Positions 11,491 through 23,546 of a stretch of DNA of 36,088 nt are shown here, one piece after another. The notes under the pieces were generated by a model. The model was not told the origin of the DNA and ran no database searches. It saw nothing but the letters and a program-made list of their open reading frames with translations. Each line of letters begins with the position of its first letter. Position 1 is the stretch's first letter. The translations under genes and the position numbers were made by a program. Source of the DNA: Pelargonium cotyledonis (lineage: Eukaryota; Streptophyta; Magnoliopsida; Geraniales; Geraniaceae); contig JAYMTA010000176.1 of the NCBI GenBank assembly GCA_036897625.1, positions 1 to 36,088 on the forward strand, written 5' to 3'.

Positions 11491-13912
11491 ATGGCTAAAG
11501 GTTGATCTCAAGGTACATTACGATTACACCATTACTTCTCCAGTATTTTTTTTTCTCTGTTTATTAAAAATTGAAGCCTTCGTGTATAATTGTTATGTGT
11601 GTAACATATTTGACCAATCCTTTATTTCCAAGCTTGCTCCATGGTTGTTGTATACAAAATCCCTGAAGAAACCACATCAATTGGGTAGAATCGTGGAAAC
11701 CCTTTTTAGTTTGATTTTGGGTACGTGGGTTGTGGATGTGAATTTTTCTGGGTTGGACCCACTTTTTGCATTCGGGAAAAATGTCCTGCTTCTCGATGAT
11801 TTATCCATGGATCCAGCTAGGGTTTTTGTCATTCTTGTGCCAATTAATGAATGTGGTGTCAGATTTTTATGCATTTTCGTCACTGGGTTGGGTCCTTTTT
11901 GCCTCCTTAACTTCGCTGTCTATACAAAATTTGAACTTTTCGGGATACCTGATATGGCTCCTTGATTATTATTGATTTTCAATTTATTGGCCTAGTGTAA
12001 GAAAACCCCCACTGTGGAGACTGAATTCCTAGTGAATACTTTACATCATTGACTGATTTGTATTCATGTTTTTTTAAGACTTGTTTGGTTTTTGTTGTTA
12101 TTTTTCATGACACTGTATCATTTTCTGATAGAATTTGCCGTTTAGCTGCTAATCATGTTTGATTGTTTCTTTACTTGGTTAAATCAATATGTTATTTTGG
12201 TTTTCCTTCGGAGCAAAACTTTTTCCCCAAAAGGAAGAAATCATAAATGAAGAACATGGGTGGTTTTGTATTTGATATAATTGGCATATAAGTGGAGGTA
12301 TATATTGAATTGGATGTTTAAGTTGCAATTAATATAATACACAGTTATGCACAGTACTCGTTGCATCCCTCAGTAAAAGGTAGGCTTATTTGTTTTAACT
12401 ATAGTCATAGAGCAGAGAGGAAGCGAAAATGCATTTTCAGTACCCTTTATTACCATCTTTTTCCATGTAAATTATGGTAAGATGAATTATGCTGGGAATA
12501 TGGTATGGATATATTGAATGAGCTTCACCTAGAATTATAGTAATAAGTACAGAAGATGGAAATAAATATTCAATTTTAGCAGCAAAACCGAATGTGTTGA
12601 GACAAAAAAGAAGCCGTTTTTGAACAACTTAAAACATAATATTTGGTAATTACACTAAAACAAAAACTATAAGCGGATGCCATCATTCTTGTGATGCTTA
12701 GTTAAATACGATATTCTTTCTAGTAACTTTGTTGTTAATCTTGCATTATCTGCTGTCGAACCATGGCTGTACTTTATGATACCATTAGTTATAGTTTACA
12801 TCTCAATTCGGGTATATGTTTTCCTTTTAACAATCATAAGTTAATATTATTAATTTAAGGGACCCCAAATAGTACATAAATGTGTTATTATATAGAAGTT
12901 ACATCTTTAAAGATGACACATTTTTTTAAGTGCCTTGGTTTTCTTTGCTTCCGCGTTTAACTGAAATAGGTGTCATTTACATTTTCACTCAATTTTAAAA
13001 TGATAATTGAAAAGTAGTGTTCTTCATGAATTGTAACTGGTAAGTTTATCTTGCATCTTAGCCCAGGGGATATTGTGCATGCTAGACTCCCTATTTGTAT
13101 TTAGTTTTAGTTTATTTCTGATACAACACTACACTGATTTGGCCACGAAAGTAATTGGACACTAGATTGAATTGATTTCTAGGTCTGTGATAACCAAGAT
13201 TCTCAACCAACTGATGCGCTTATTGGTTTTATCAAAGGCTTCACAATCTTTGGCTATCACTATCAAATAGAAGTCAGGATAATATTTCAGAGATAGTTCC
13301 TGCCTATAATAACTAATAAATGTTATCTAGACTAGTGAGGAGAAACTACTAGAAATTCTTTAACACACCTAAATCTTGAAACATTTCATATTGTTGGAAA
13401 CTGTTGATTCTCTATTTTAAATGTTTCCCCATCTGGCATGGTCGTTCTAGACGATAGTCTTTTTTTCATGATTTGCTCAATTAAATTATGTCTCACTCCC
13501 TCTAAGTTTGTCCAAATGTTTATTAACAAAAAAATTTCTCCACATTAAACCATCTATAGTCAGTTAACGGGCTTTTGTGCGTTCCACGTATTGAGCTATA
13601 TATACAGTAAGTGACGGGTTTTCTAAATGTTATATTATTTTGAGTTTTTGGCAACATATTTTAATATGGAGTTAGTATTTGATCTTTTTATTTTTATTTA
13701 TTATATTTTTCTGAGTTAGTATTGATCTATTTGAACAAACATACTGTGATGGCTGTTTATCATTAGTATTTTTTTTTTTTTTTTCTATTTAGAAGAAATG
13801 TCTGATTGTACAGTTATCTTTAAGCCTTAACTCATTTGAACAGGTAATTTAGTTGGGGAATGATCAGCTGTAACATACATGTTTTATGTCATTCAAATTT
13901 AGTGGTGGAATT
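11491..13912 (+). other. SUVR5 5' leader: uORFs and a 2.3-kb leader intron
   Basis: A four-codon uORF (M-A-K-G-stop) starts at 11491 in the strong context accATGg and ends at 11505. A donor follows at 11513 (tcaag|gtacat), with an alternative at 11501 (aaag|gttgat). The likely acceptor is at 13843 (tttgaacag|gtaattt), with another AG at 13852. In the second leader exon an ATG at 13860 opens a 70-codon frame that overlaps the main start out of frame and ends at 14072. Another ATG at 13886 is in frame with the protein and would add nine residues. A 127-codon open frame inside the intron (11582-11965) matches no family I recognise and is probably chance. Confidence 0.55.
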
Positions 13913-16900
13913 ATGGAAGTGTTTCCTTGTTCTGGTGTTCAGTATGTTGGAGAATCCGATTGCCCTCAACAGAGCTCGGGAACATCTTTTATCTATGATG
14001 CAGAATCTAGCTGCCTTCAAAATGGGAAACAAGTTAAGATGGAGGATGGTAAAGTTGATAAGTTATTGGTAGATGTGGATGGACCTCAAGCAGAAATAGA
14101 AGGTCAAGGTCAAGAGATGGTTCATGAATTACCTACTTCAGAAGGTCACTACAGCGGAGCTTCATATAGTGATTATCAGGTGGAGGGTCAAAAATTGTCT
14201 AGTGGTTCTCATGATTATGAAGGGGTCGATATAAACACACCTAACTGTAGTTCAGTGCCTTGTTTGGCCTCTGAGAACCCACATCAAACTGTGGATACTA
14301 TCGAATGTGAACTGCCAGGCTACAACAGGGTGGGAGAATCATCTCTTTCAGAGCCCAAATGGCTGGAGCATGACGAGTCTGTGGCTTTGTGGGTCAAGGT
14401 ACTGTAGCCTTTCATGCTTGTATCTTGCCTGAACATATTTGATTTTTTCCCTTCGCATGATTCTTATTTTCTGCTTTATTCCATTGTATTGCTCATTCTT
14501 ACCCATTTTCTTTTTGTTCTTTTTATATATTCCTTTTTTACCGTACGTGGAGTTTCATTTGGCTATTTATATCTTATAATTTATATATTTTTTGTTTGAA
14601 CAATTAGTTTCCTTCTGTATGATATAAATATATATACTGATTTTAATTCCGTCTCGATACTTGAAATTTCTGTTTATTTGTTTGGCTGTTTAGTTATTAT
14701 TCACCTGTTTCTGAATACAAGGATACATGCTGATTCTATGTTTATCTGTTTTGCAATGATCTTTCCAAGTACAGTGGAGAGGGAAGTGGCAGGCAGGAAT
14801 AAGATGTGCTAGAGCTGATTGGCCATTATCAACTCTGAGGGCAAAACCAACCCATGACAGGAAGAAGTATTCTGTCATATTTTTTCCACACACAAGAAAT
14901 TATTCTTGGGCAGATACACTTCTTGTTCGTCCTATAAATGAGTATCCACATCCTATTGCATACCGGATTCATAACATTGGACTTAAAATGGTTAAGGATT
15001 TGTCTATTGCACGCCGCTTCATTATGCAAAAGCTGGCTGTTGGCATGTTAAATATCGTCGACCAATTTCATAATGATGTATGTGATTCGGTTTTAGATTT
15101 TGTTGTTGGGAATTTTCGATTTTGAGTTCGTCTTATATTTTACTCACATGTTTATTTTTACTTATTATTAGAGATCTGCTAAAATGTGTATAGGCTTTGA
15201 TTGAGACTGCTCGTGACGTGAGGGTCTGGAAGGAATTTGCTATGGAAGCTTCTCGCTGTGGTGGTTATTTGGAGCTCGGAAGGATGCTTCTGAAGCTACA
15301 GAATGTAAAGTCCTATCTCATTTTATTGATATTTATATTTGTGTTTTAGTAGTTTATAGTTTGGTTGTCATATTTGTGTTTAGATAGAATCCTAATTGAT
15401 AATTGGTTAATTATTGGATGATGTATTATATTAGTTATGACTTTTATTTTTTATTTTATTGCATCTTTATTATAATATTAGTTGATTTACATTATAACTA
15501 CTGTTAATGAATTTAAAAAACAGGTTTACATTATAATTGTATTAGTTATTTTATTTTGGTACTTTATTAATTTTACATATATACTCATTTATTTTAATTT
15601 GTATACTTACAGAGGTTTATATAAGGTATATATATTTATTGTTTTTATATAATGTATTGTATTAAATCGTATTTTAAATTTTGTGAAAAAATTGTATTGC
15701 CGTATTGTATCATATCTCATATTCTGTATTTGTATCCATGCAACATAGGCTGTGGATGACATGTGGTAGTCAGAAAGTAGGGCTGCCATTATGTTAGTCT
15801 TTAACTTAATTTATCTTAGAACAAGGACCTCCCTTTACCTGTTGTTTTAGTGTTTAATAAATGCCATTATTTACATTTACAGATGATATTACAGCGATAC
15901 ATACATTCTGATTGGCTACGTCAATCTTTTGACTCTTGGGCAGAACAATGTCAAAATGCAAATAGTGCTGAATCCATTGAAATGCTAAAAGAGGTACATT
16001 TATAATTTGGCTGCATGCTTCTATCACATAACTGTGGGTTGAAGGTTGATGAATTTATATAGCATAGCAGGTATCATTTTCTGGTTGATCAACAAGATTT
16101 GCTGCCACCAATTCTATGACTGTAGGGGCACATTCTATTCTTTTGTCACATGTCTCACTTTTGGTGCAGCAAAAGCAGTGAAGTGGCTTATAGTTTTACT
16201 TTATTTGCTTTTGACAGTAATTTCATAAAATATGCTAGTTAAATCTTTGGGTATTTGGAGTCTTGTTGCACATATCTCTCTTTGAAGAATTCCAGAACTT
16301 ATTATTTCATTCGATTGCCTCACTACCCCATTTCTCGCCCTATAATTAAGAAAAGAAAAAATATACTCAAGGTTAAATAGAGTTTTATTTCATCTATAGT
16401 GTGGCTAGTGAATTATGGTTGTCGTTGTGTCTGTCTGGGGCAGCTAGGCTTCATTTTTTTGGGTGTGAACAATCTGGTTTAATCCGAATCGAGTCGGGAA
16501 GCTAGGCTTCATCATTGGCAGCAACTTATGCTTGGCAGCTTTGAAAATACCCCTTCCATAGCAGGAAACAGAGATGAAAAAGACAAGATAACAAAAGGAA
16601 AGAGTCGCAATGGAATCTAGTCATCCTTAACTTTTGCCTACTCACACTTGTCTCAATAAGTCAATGAAGTCATTATGTGTTATTTATTTCCATATTTATT
16701 ATATAAGTTTTTTTAACTGTTCTGAAGAATTTTTTAGGCAAACTGTATTTTTTTCATCAAATACCCATTGTTCTGCCTTCCTTCCCCTGAAGATGGCTTT
16801 CTGTTATGCAAGTTATTTAGTTCACAATAGTTTTCCTTGGTAATTTGTGCCATATTGGTAGATTTATTTTTATGAAGCTCAAGCATTTTCATTGATTTGC

Positions 16901-19900
16901 TAGTGTAAGCAATGCTTTCACTCAGTGATTGAAATATAGAATAAATGCTTATCAACAACCGTTTACACTTGTGACTGTGATTAATAATTGCTTCGACCTG
17001 TTTCAGAGTAGTCTTAATTGGAACATTTCCTCAAACTCCCTTGATGTATTTCCCCTCTCCTTTGGCTCAGGAATTGTATGACTCTATTATGTGGAATGAA
17101 GTTAATTCTCTCTCAGATGCACCGGTACAGCCCACGTTGGGTTCTGAATGGAAAACCTGGAAGCATGAAGTTATGAAATGGTTTTCGACATCTCATCCTA
17201 TACCTAGCGGTGGAGACATAGAGCAGCAGAGCACTGATGGTACTTTGACCCCAAATCTGCAACTTAGCAGGAAGAGGCCCAAGCTTGAAATTCGACGTGC
17301 AGAGCCTCACATTTCACAGGTGGAAATCAATGGTTCAAATCAAAATCTAACTGTTGGACTCAGTTCCGAATTTTTTAATAGGGGTGATGCTGTTAATGCT
17401 ACTGCAGTAGCTTCAGAGGTTTGTAAAGGGGAAGATATTAGGGCAGGAGCAGCACCAACAGATTCACATGGTAGTGTAGCTAATAGATGGGACGAAATTG
17501 TAGTTGAAGCAGGCAATTCTGAGTTGGTTCAAACCAAAGATGTGGAATTAACTCCTGTAAATAGCATTGCTACTAGGATGTCCTCAGATTCCGGTTGTAA
17601 GAATCGGCAATGTATAGCTTTTATTGAAGCGAAGGGAAGGCAATGTGTTAGGTGGGCAAATGATGGTGATGTTTACTGTTGTGTGCATTTGTCCTCTCGG
17701 TTTTTAGGCAGCTCCTCTAAAGCAGAAGTGGCTCCCTCTTCTGATACACCAATGTGTGGAGGTACCACTGTTCTTGGTACTAAATGTAAGCATCGGTCCC
17801 TATTTGGTTCCTCTTTCTGTAAGAAACACAGACCACAGATTGATGGGAAGATTAAATTAAATTTAACAGAAAATAGTCTAAAGAGAAAGCATGGAGAGAA
17901 TGTGCTTCATTCGGCAACCGCTTCCGGTAAAGAAATAGTACTGGTTGGAGAAATTGAAAGTCCCCTGCAAGTAGATCCAGTCTCAGTGATGAAAGGTGAT
18001 GCCTTTGAGGGAAAAAACAGCTTAATTGAGAGCTCAGTGCATTCTGGCAAAGACTATAATGGAACGGAAACGCTGCATTGTATAGGCTCTTTTCCCCATG
18101 ATAATAGCAATCCGTGTCTGGAAAGTCCTAAGCGACATTCATTGTACTGTGAGCAGCACCTTCCAAGCTGGCTTAAACGTGCAAGGAATGGCAAGAGTAG
18201 AATAATTTCAAAGGAAGTGTTTGTAGATCTTTTGGGGGATTGTCACTCACAGGAGCAGAGGTTGCATTTACATCAAGCTTGTGAGCTTTTTTACAGGCTC
18301 TTCAAAAGTATTTTCTCTCTTAGAAACCCAGTTCCCATGGAAGTTCAGCTTCAGTGGGCCCTATCTGAGGCTTCTAAGAATTTTGGTGTTGGTGAAATTT
18401 TGCTCAAGTTAGTTTGCACTGAAAAAGAGAGGATTGGAAGAATATGGGGCTTTGAGGCTGGTCATGGTTGTCTGGCTTCTTCATCTGCAATGGAAGAACC
18501 AACTGTGGTGCCAATGGTTACTGATGGTAGTCATGACAATGAAAATGATTATGAAAAGACTATCAAGTGCAAACTCTGCTCACAAGAGTTTCTTGATGAC
18601 CAAACACTTGGTGCTCACTGGATGGACAGTCATAAAAAAGAATCTCAATGGCTGTTTAGAGGTTATGCTTGTGCCATATGCTTGGATTCTTTTACTAACA
18701 AGAAAATTTTGGAAACCCATGTGCAGGAGAGACACCATGTGCAATTTGTTGAACAGTGCAAGCTTCTTCAGTGTATTCCTTGTGGTAGTCATTTTGGAAA
18801 TATTGATGAGTTATGGTTGCATGTACTCTCTGTTCATCCTGATGATTTCAGGCTTTCTAAAGTTGCTCAGCAGAATAATATCTCTGTCGGTGAGTATTCG
18901 CCTAAGAAACTAGAACAAGGAAATGCTGGTTCTGTGGAGAACAACTCGAGCTTAGGTGGTGTCCGTAGGTTTATTTGCCGGTTTTGTGGGTTGAAATTTG
19001 ATTTGTTACCTGATCTTGGCCGGCACCATCAAGCAGCTCATATGGGACCAAGTTTAGTCAGTTCTCGGCCTTCAAAGAAGGGTGTTCGCTATTATGCATA
19101 TAAATTAAAATCTGGGAGGCTTAGCCATCCTAGATTTAAAAAGGGCCTGGGATCAGCATCATATAGGATCAGGAACAGGGGCAATGCAAGTATTAAGAAA
19201 CGCATCCAGGTTACCAAGTCACTTAGTACAGGAGGAATGAGTGCTCAGCCTCATTTAGATGAGGCTCTCAATCTTGGTAAACTGGTTGAATCCCAATGTT
19301 CAACGGTGGCAAAGATTTTGTATTCTGAGATTCAGAGAATAAAACCTAGACCCAGTAATCTTGACATTATGTCTATTGCCCGCACTGCTTGCTGCAAGTT
19401 CAATCTTACAGCTTTGCTGGAATCAAGATATGGAGAATTGCCTGAGCGTTTGTATCTTAAGGCAGCCAAACTTTGTAGTGAGCATAACATTCAAGTGGAC
19501 TGGCACACAGAAGGGTTTATTTGTGCTAATGGATGTAAACCACCGAAGGATTCAAATTTGATGTCTCCCTTAGTTCCTCTTCCAGTTCCATATGTGGGAC
19601 ACAATTCTGACCATTTATCAGATCCTGTACACGAGGAGTGGGAAATGGATGAGTGCCACTACATAATTGATTCACACCAATTTGGACAGAAGTCTAAGCG
19701 AAAGTCAATTGTATTGTGTGATGATATAAGCTTCGGGCAGGAATCTGTTCCTGTAGCCTGTGTGGTGGATGAAGGTCTGTTGGATTCTCTTCATATCACT
19801 GCAAATGGTATTGATGCCCAAAATTATAGCTGCTCCATGCCTTGGGAGAGCTTTACTTACATTATGAAGCCACTACTTGATCAATCCCTTGATCTAGACA

Positions 19901-20421
19901 CAGAGGTAGCTTTGCAAACTTTATGTTGGTCTTTGATCTAATTCTGCCATCTAATATTTCCTTGTGTCAAATATACTTGAAATGTAAATCTCTTTTTACT
20001 TTTGAAATGTTTGTTAAAATAATCTTACTTTCCAATTGATTGTATGCAGTCCATGTTACATCTCACATTTATTCTTCTGCTCTCTTGCACTATCACATAT
20101 AATTGCATTCATTTATGAGCTATAGCTACTAGAACACTTCATATTATGTGCTGTTTCCCGTCTCCCTGAAAATGAGTGATAACACATCACATATTTATTT
20201 TATTTTTTTATTCCCTTCTTATTTGCAGAGCTTGCAATTGGGGTGTGCTTGCCCAAATTCAACTTGTTCTCCTGAAACATGTGATCATGTATACCTCTTT
20301 GATAATGACTACGAAGATGCAAAAGACATCTATGGAAAAGCCATGTGCGGCAGGTTTCCTTATGACGAGAATAGTCGAATCGTTTTGGAGGTATTTCTTA
20401 TACCTTACCATCATGCTATTC

Positions 20422-20461
<40 letters not shown>

Positions 20462-22978
20462 CTGAGCTATTATGACATATTATGGAATTAGAATGAGCTA
20501 GAAATCTTTTCCTTTGTCCTGCTAAATGCTTATTAGACTGCTTCAATCATTAATTTGCATTCAAATCAAATTATCTATATGAAATTATGCTTGTAACACA
20601 TATTGCCTTGTGTACAGAGGCGATGAGAGGTTTTGAGAAGATATAGTAACCATTGGGCATGCCTTTTCTTGTATAGTAACCATAAAGGAATTCTGATGTA
20701 TACTATTTTTTTTTTCTTTCAAATTTCTGCCTATGCAGTTGCTGAGATTCCAGAAAATTAATTTTTTTCTCGTCCCCTCTGAATGTTTCCACTATATTGA
20801 GGAACATTGTTGCATACACTGTATTTGACAAACAGATAGGGCAGTTTGTTTTGGTTGACTTGTATAGTTTGTTTGCATGTTCTTTCATGATATATTAGCA
20901 TATTTGTGCTTATGTCTTACAAATCCGCGCAGGAGGGCTATCTCGTTTATGAGTGCAATAACATGTGCAGCTGCAGTAGAAGTTGTCCAAATAGGGTTTT
21001 GCAGAATGGAGTACAAGTGAAATTGGAAGTTTACAGATCAGAAAGAAAGGTAAAACTTTCAAACATTTTGATACTGTAATTAGTAGCCATGTACTGATTT
21101 TTCTCTTACCTGATCAACAGGGTTGGGCAGTAAGAGCAGGAGAAGCAATCCTACGTGGTACATTTGTATGTGAATACATTGGGGAGGTTGTAGATGAGCA
21201 GGAATCAATCAGGAGGCACAACAGGTTTCATGTTTATTCTGTCAAATGTGGTTTCTTTTGAACTTGTTATTTCCTATTTTAAAGGTGCTCTTTTGAATCT
21301 TCAGGTACGGAAACGAAGGTTGCAGTTTTTTGTATCACGTGGATGCTCATATCAACGACATGAGCAGATTAATTGAAGGACAGGTCCAATATGTAATTGA
21401 TGCAACAAGATATGGCAATGTGTCGCGATATATTAATCACAGGTAAGGCTATTTCCAGATTATGCTCTTTGAATTGTCTTGCATCTTGTTAGGGATTTCT
21501 TAGATGCTAATCTGGGCACACAAGCATGTATTGGGACCAATCAAAGTGGGCACTAGTTTGCTCCTAGTTCTTGACCAATATCTTTTATAAAAATACCGGA
21601 GAGTTTCTTTAGGATGGGTGAGACATGGCATTACATTTTAGTCCATTGGTGTCATGTCTAGTAACCAGCTTGATTGTTTTGGGCACCTTGTAAAGCACCA
21701 TGTATGAATAATTGCTTGCTTATTCTTAAGAACTCTTCTTATTAAGCTCTTAGAATGCATCACAATCCTTCATTTGGTGCCTTTGTTATGGAGAATAGTT
21801 TTCTTACATGGGCTATTGTCGTGTGGCAACCATTAATTTTTCCCACATTCTACAGTGATCATCTAGTGATTTGTTCATTTTAAAGCATGGTTTCCTTTTT
21901 GTCACCATTTTTCAGTTGAAGGACCTGCAATACTTCTAAAGTTATACCTCCATTTTGTATGACGATCTTTGTAGTTTTAGTAGTGTGTGTTTTCTGCATT
22001 TAGTTACATTTTCGTGCAATGGAAATAATAAATGTCAAGTTTTGTATTTTTATTAGCATGGTCCTGCTTGTTGATTCTGTTACCAATATAGTGTTAAGTT
22101 ATAATGTAGTGTTTTCTTTATATATAATATGGAATCATTCTAAAGGTATATTGAGCACTGACGTTTGATGTTATGGAATCATTGGATTTTAACCTTGAAA
22201 ATCAGTTAATGGAAAATAAAAAAATTGAGAGGTTGACATAGAATATGGGAATGTATGACATAAAGTTAATAGCTAAAAGAAAACTGAAAAAGTCAAGATT
22301 AGATGCACATTTGTATTGCATGTGATTAATTCATTACCCTTGTATTCTGTTTATTTGAAGCTTTAGCATCTAAACTTCTGTCTCTATGCCTTTACTCTTA
22401 AAGTGACATTGAGGCAGTGATAAAGAATGTTTAGAATAATACATGGGGATACACAGCCTAACTGTTGGATTTTTATTTTCTTTTCCGGCTTAATTTTTAT
22501 CTAATCTCATCTGTTTGTTTGTATTTTTAATTTTTGTTGATACTTTGTCAACTGTTGGTGATTTGTAGCTGCTTACCAAATCTTGTGAATCACCAAGTTC
22601 TTGTGGAAAGCATGGATTGCCATCGTGCACATATTGGTCTCTATGCAAGCCGAGATGTAAGCACCTCCTTGTTTTGGTTTTGGTAGCATATTAATCCTTA
22701 ACATGCTTCAAACTATGATGATATAAGTACACGCATTTGACTACATATGATGAATGATGGGTTAATGTGTATCTTTTGGGTTCGACATTTCCTCTTAAAT
22801 TTGATTAGTGATTACCCATTAGTTTTGCATAATATTTCCTAATAGTTCATTTCTATACTTTGACGAGCAGATAGCTATGGGCGAAGAACTGACTTATGAT
22901 TATCGATACAAGCTATTGCCTGGGGAAGGATATCCATGCCACTGCGGATCTCCCAACTGCAGGGGCCGTCTTCATTAA
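13913..22978 (+). CDS. SUVR5: SUVR5-type histone H3K9 methyltransferase (C2H2 fingers plus SET), 11 coding exons, about 1520 aa
   Basis: Coding exons are 13913-14398, 14775-15077, 15194-15304, 15883-15993, 17071-19905, 20229-20390, 20933-21049, 21121-21224, 21305-21442, 22569-22656 and 22871-22978. All introns are GT-AG and frames join cleanly. The start MEVFPCSGVQYVGE matches the family N-terminus. Residues about 518-545, 566-590 and 674-700 are three Cys/His repeats; residues about 837-927 and 970-995 hold four C2H2 fingers. Next come a Cys-rich pre-SET (from LGCACPNSTCSPETC to NMCSCSRSC), a SET domain with GWAVRAGEAILRGTFVCEYIGE, RYINHSC and GEELTYDY, and a post-SET CHCGSPNC. The catalytic NHSC and Tyr motifs are intact. 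In Arabidopsis this protein (also called CZS) deposits H3K9me2 independently of DNA methylation, is recruited through its fingers, and works with LSD1-like demethylases. The protein is somewhat longer than the Arabidopsis one (about 1380 aa). Confidence 0.95.
16442..16512 (-). mobile_element. 45-bp retroposon fragment with 13-bp target-site duplication
   Basis: The 13-mer agctaggcttcat occurs exactly at 16442-16454 and 16500-16512. Between them lie 45 bases that begin with six T on the plus strand. On the minus strand the insert is a short unique segment ending gttcacacccaaaaaa, so an A-tail abuts one target copy. This is the layout of a severely 5'-truncated LINE or SINE insertion. It lies in the 1077-nt SUVR5 intron at 15994-17070 and does not touch splice sites. 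Confidence 0.6.
20421..20461 (+). repeat. Compound (CT)n(GT)(AT)n microsatellite in a SUVR5 intron
   Basis: A run of about 12 CT units is followed by tgtg and then an AT run. It starts some 30 bases downstream of the donor at 20391, inside the intron at 20391-20932. It is probably polymorphic in length. A pyrimidine tract this close to the donor could affect splicing, but nothing in the sequence shows that it does. Confidence 0.85.
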
Positions 22979-23546
22979 TATATCAATCAACTTGAGCAAA
23001 AACCATTCCATAGAACTTAACCATAGAGATGGAGAGATGTTTAGATTACTTTTAGACTGATGGGAAGAGCAAGTTTGGTTGTATTTCTGCTAACAGATGA
23101 TGAGAATGGCGATTTAAGCAGGACAGTTTAGCAATGGCTCTGGGATTGTTTTTGAAGCAAGAGTTCTCAAGTCATGTGGCATCTTCCCCTACCTAGCTTC
23201 TTCATTCCGATACAAGGTAGCTCTCTGACATAAGGATATTTTAGATGGTCCTGTTATTGGAATGTGCAAGTGTGTCTAATGTTTATATTTAACTTTTCTA
23301 TCTGATTAAGTCACTGTAAAAAGGTTGGGAAATCACATTCATGCATTGCAAAGTTTTCTGGTGTTACAAATGTTTATCTATTTCTATGAAAGGATCAGCT
23401 ACAGTTATTTTGAACATTTGAAGGGAAAACAGTAGTCTTTGCTGATAAAGATATAGATTAGTGGTAGATTCAAAAGATTTGTGCATTGATTGTTTATCTA
23501 TTGAAAATGATGTGTTCTGCAACAGTTGTAATATTTTATTGTTCCA

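Noticed and set aside
11582..11965. 127-codon plus-strand open frame in the SUVR5 leader intron
   Set aside because: It lies between a good leader donor and acceptor, resembles no known family, and is T-rich as plant introns are; an overlapping open frame exists on the other strand too.
15486..15536. tttacattataa repeated 39 bp apart in a SUVR5 intron, possible target duplication
   Set aside because: The motif is AT-only apart from one C, the intron is highly AT-rich, and the spacer has no retroposon tail, so chance repetition is likely.
18434..18913. 159-codon plus-strand open frame in another frame inside the large SUVR5 exon
   Set aside because: It shadows the C2H2 finger region; codon structure and conservation belong to the SUVR5 frame.
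20148..20546. Extra open frames around the SUVR5 pre-SET exon, including a minus-strand one with an ERERERER run
   Set aside because: They are other-frame readings of exon 20229-20390 and of the (CT)n microsatellite.
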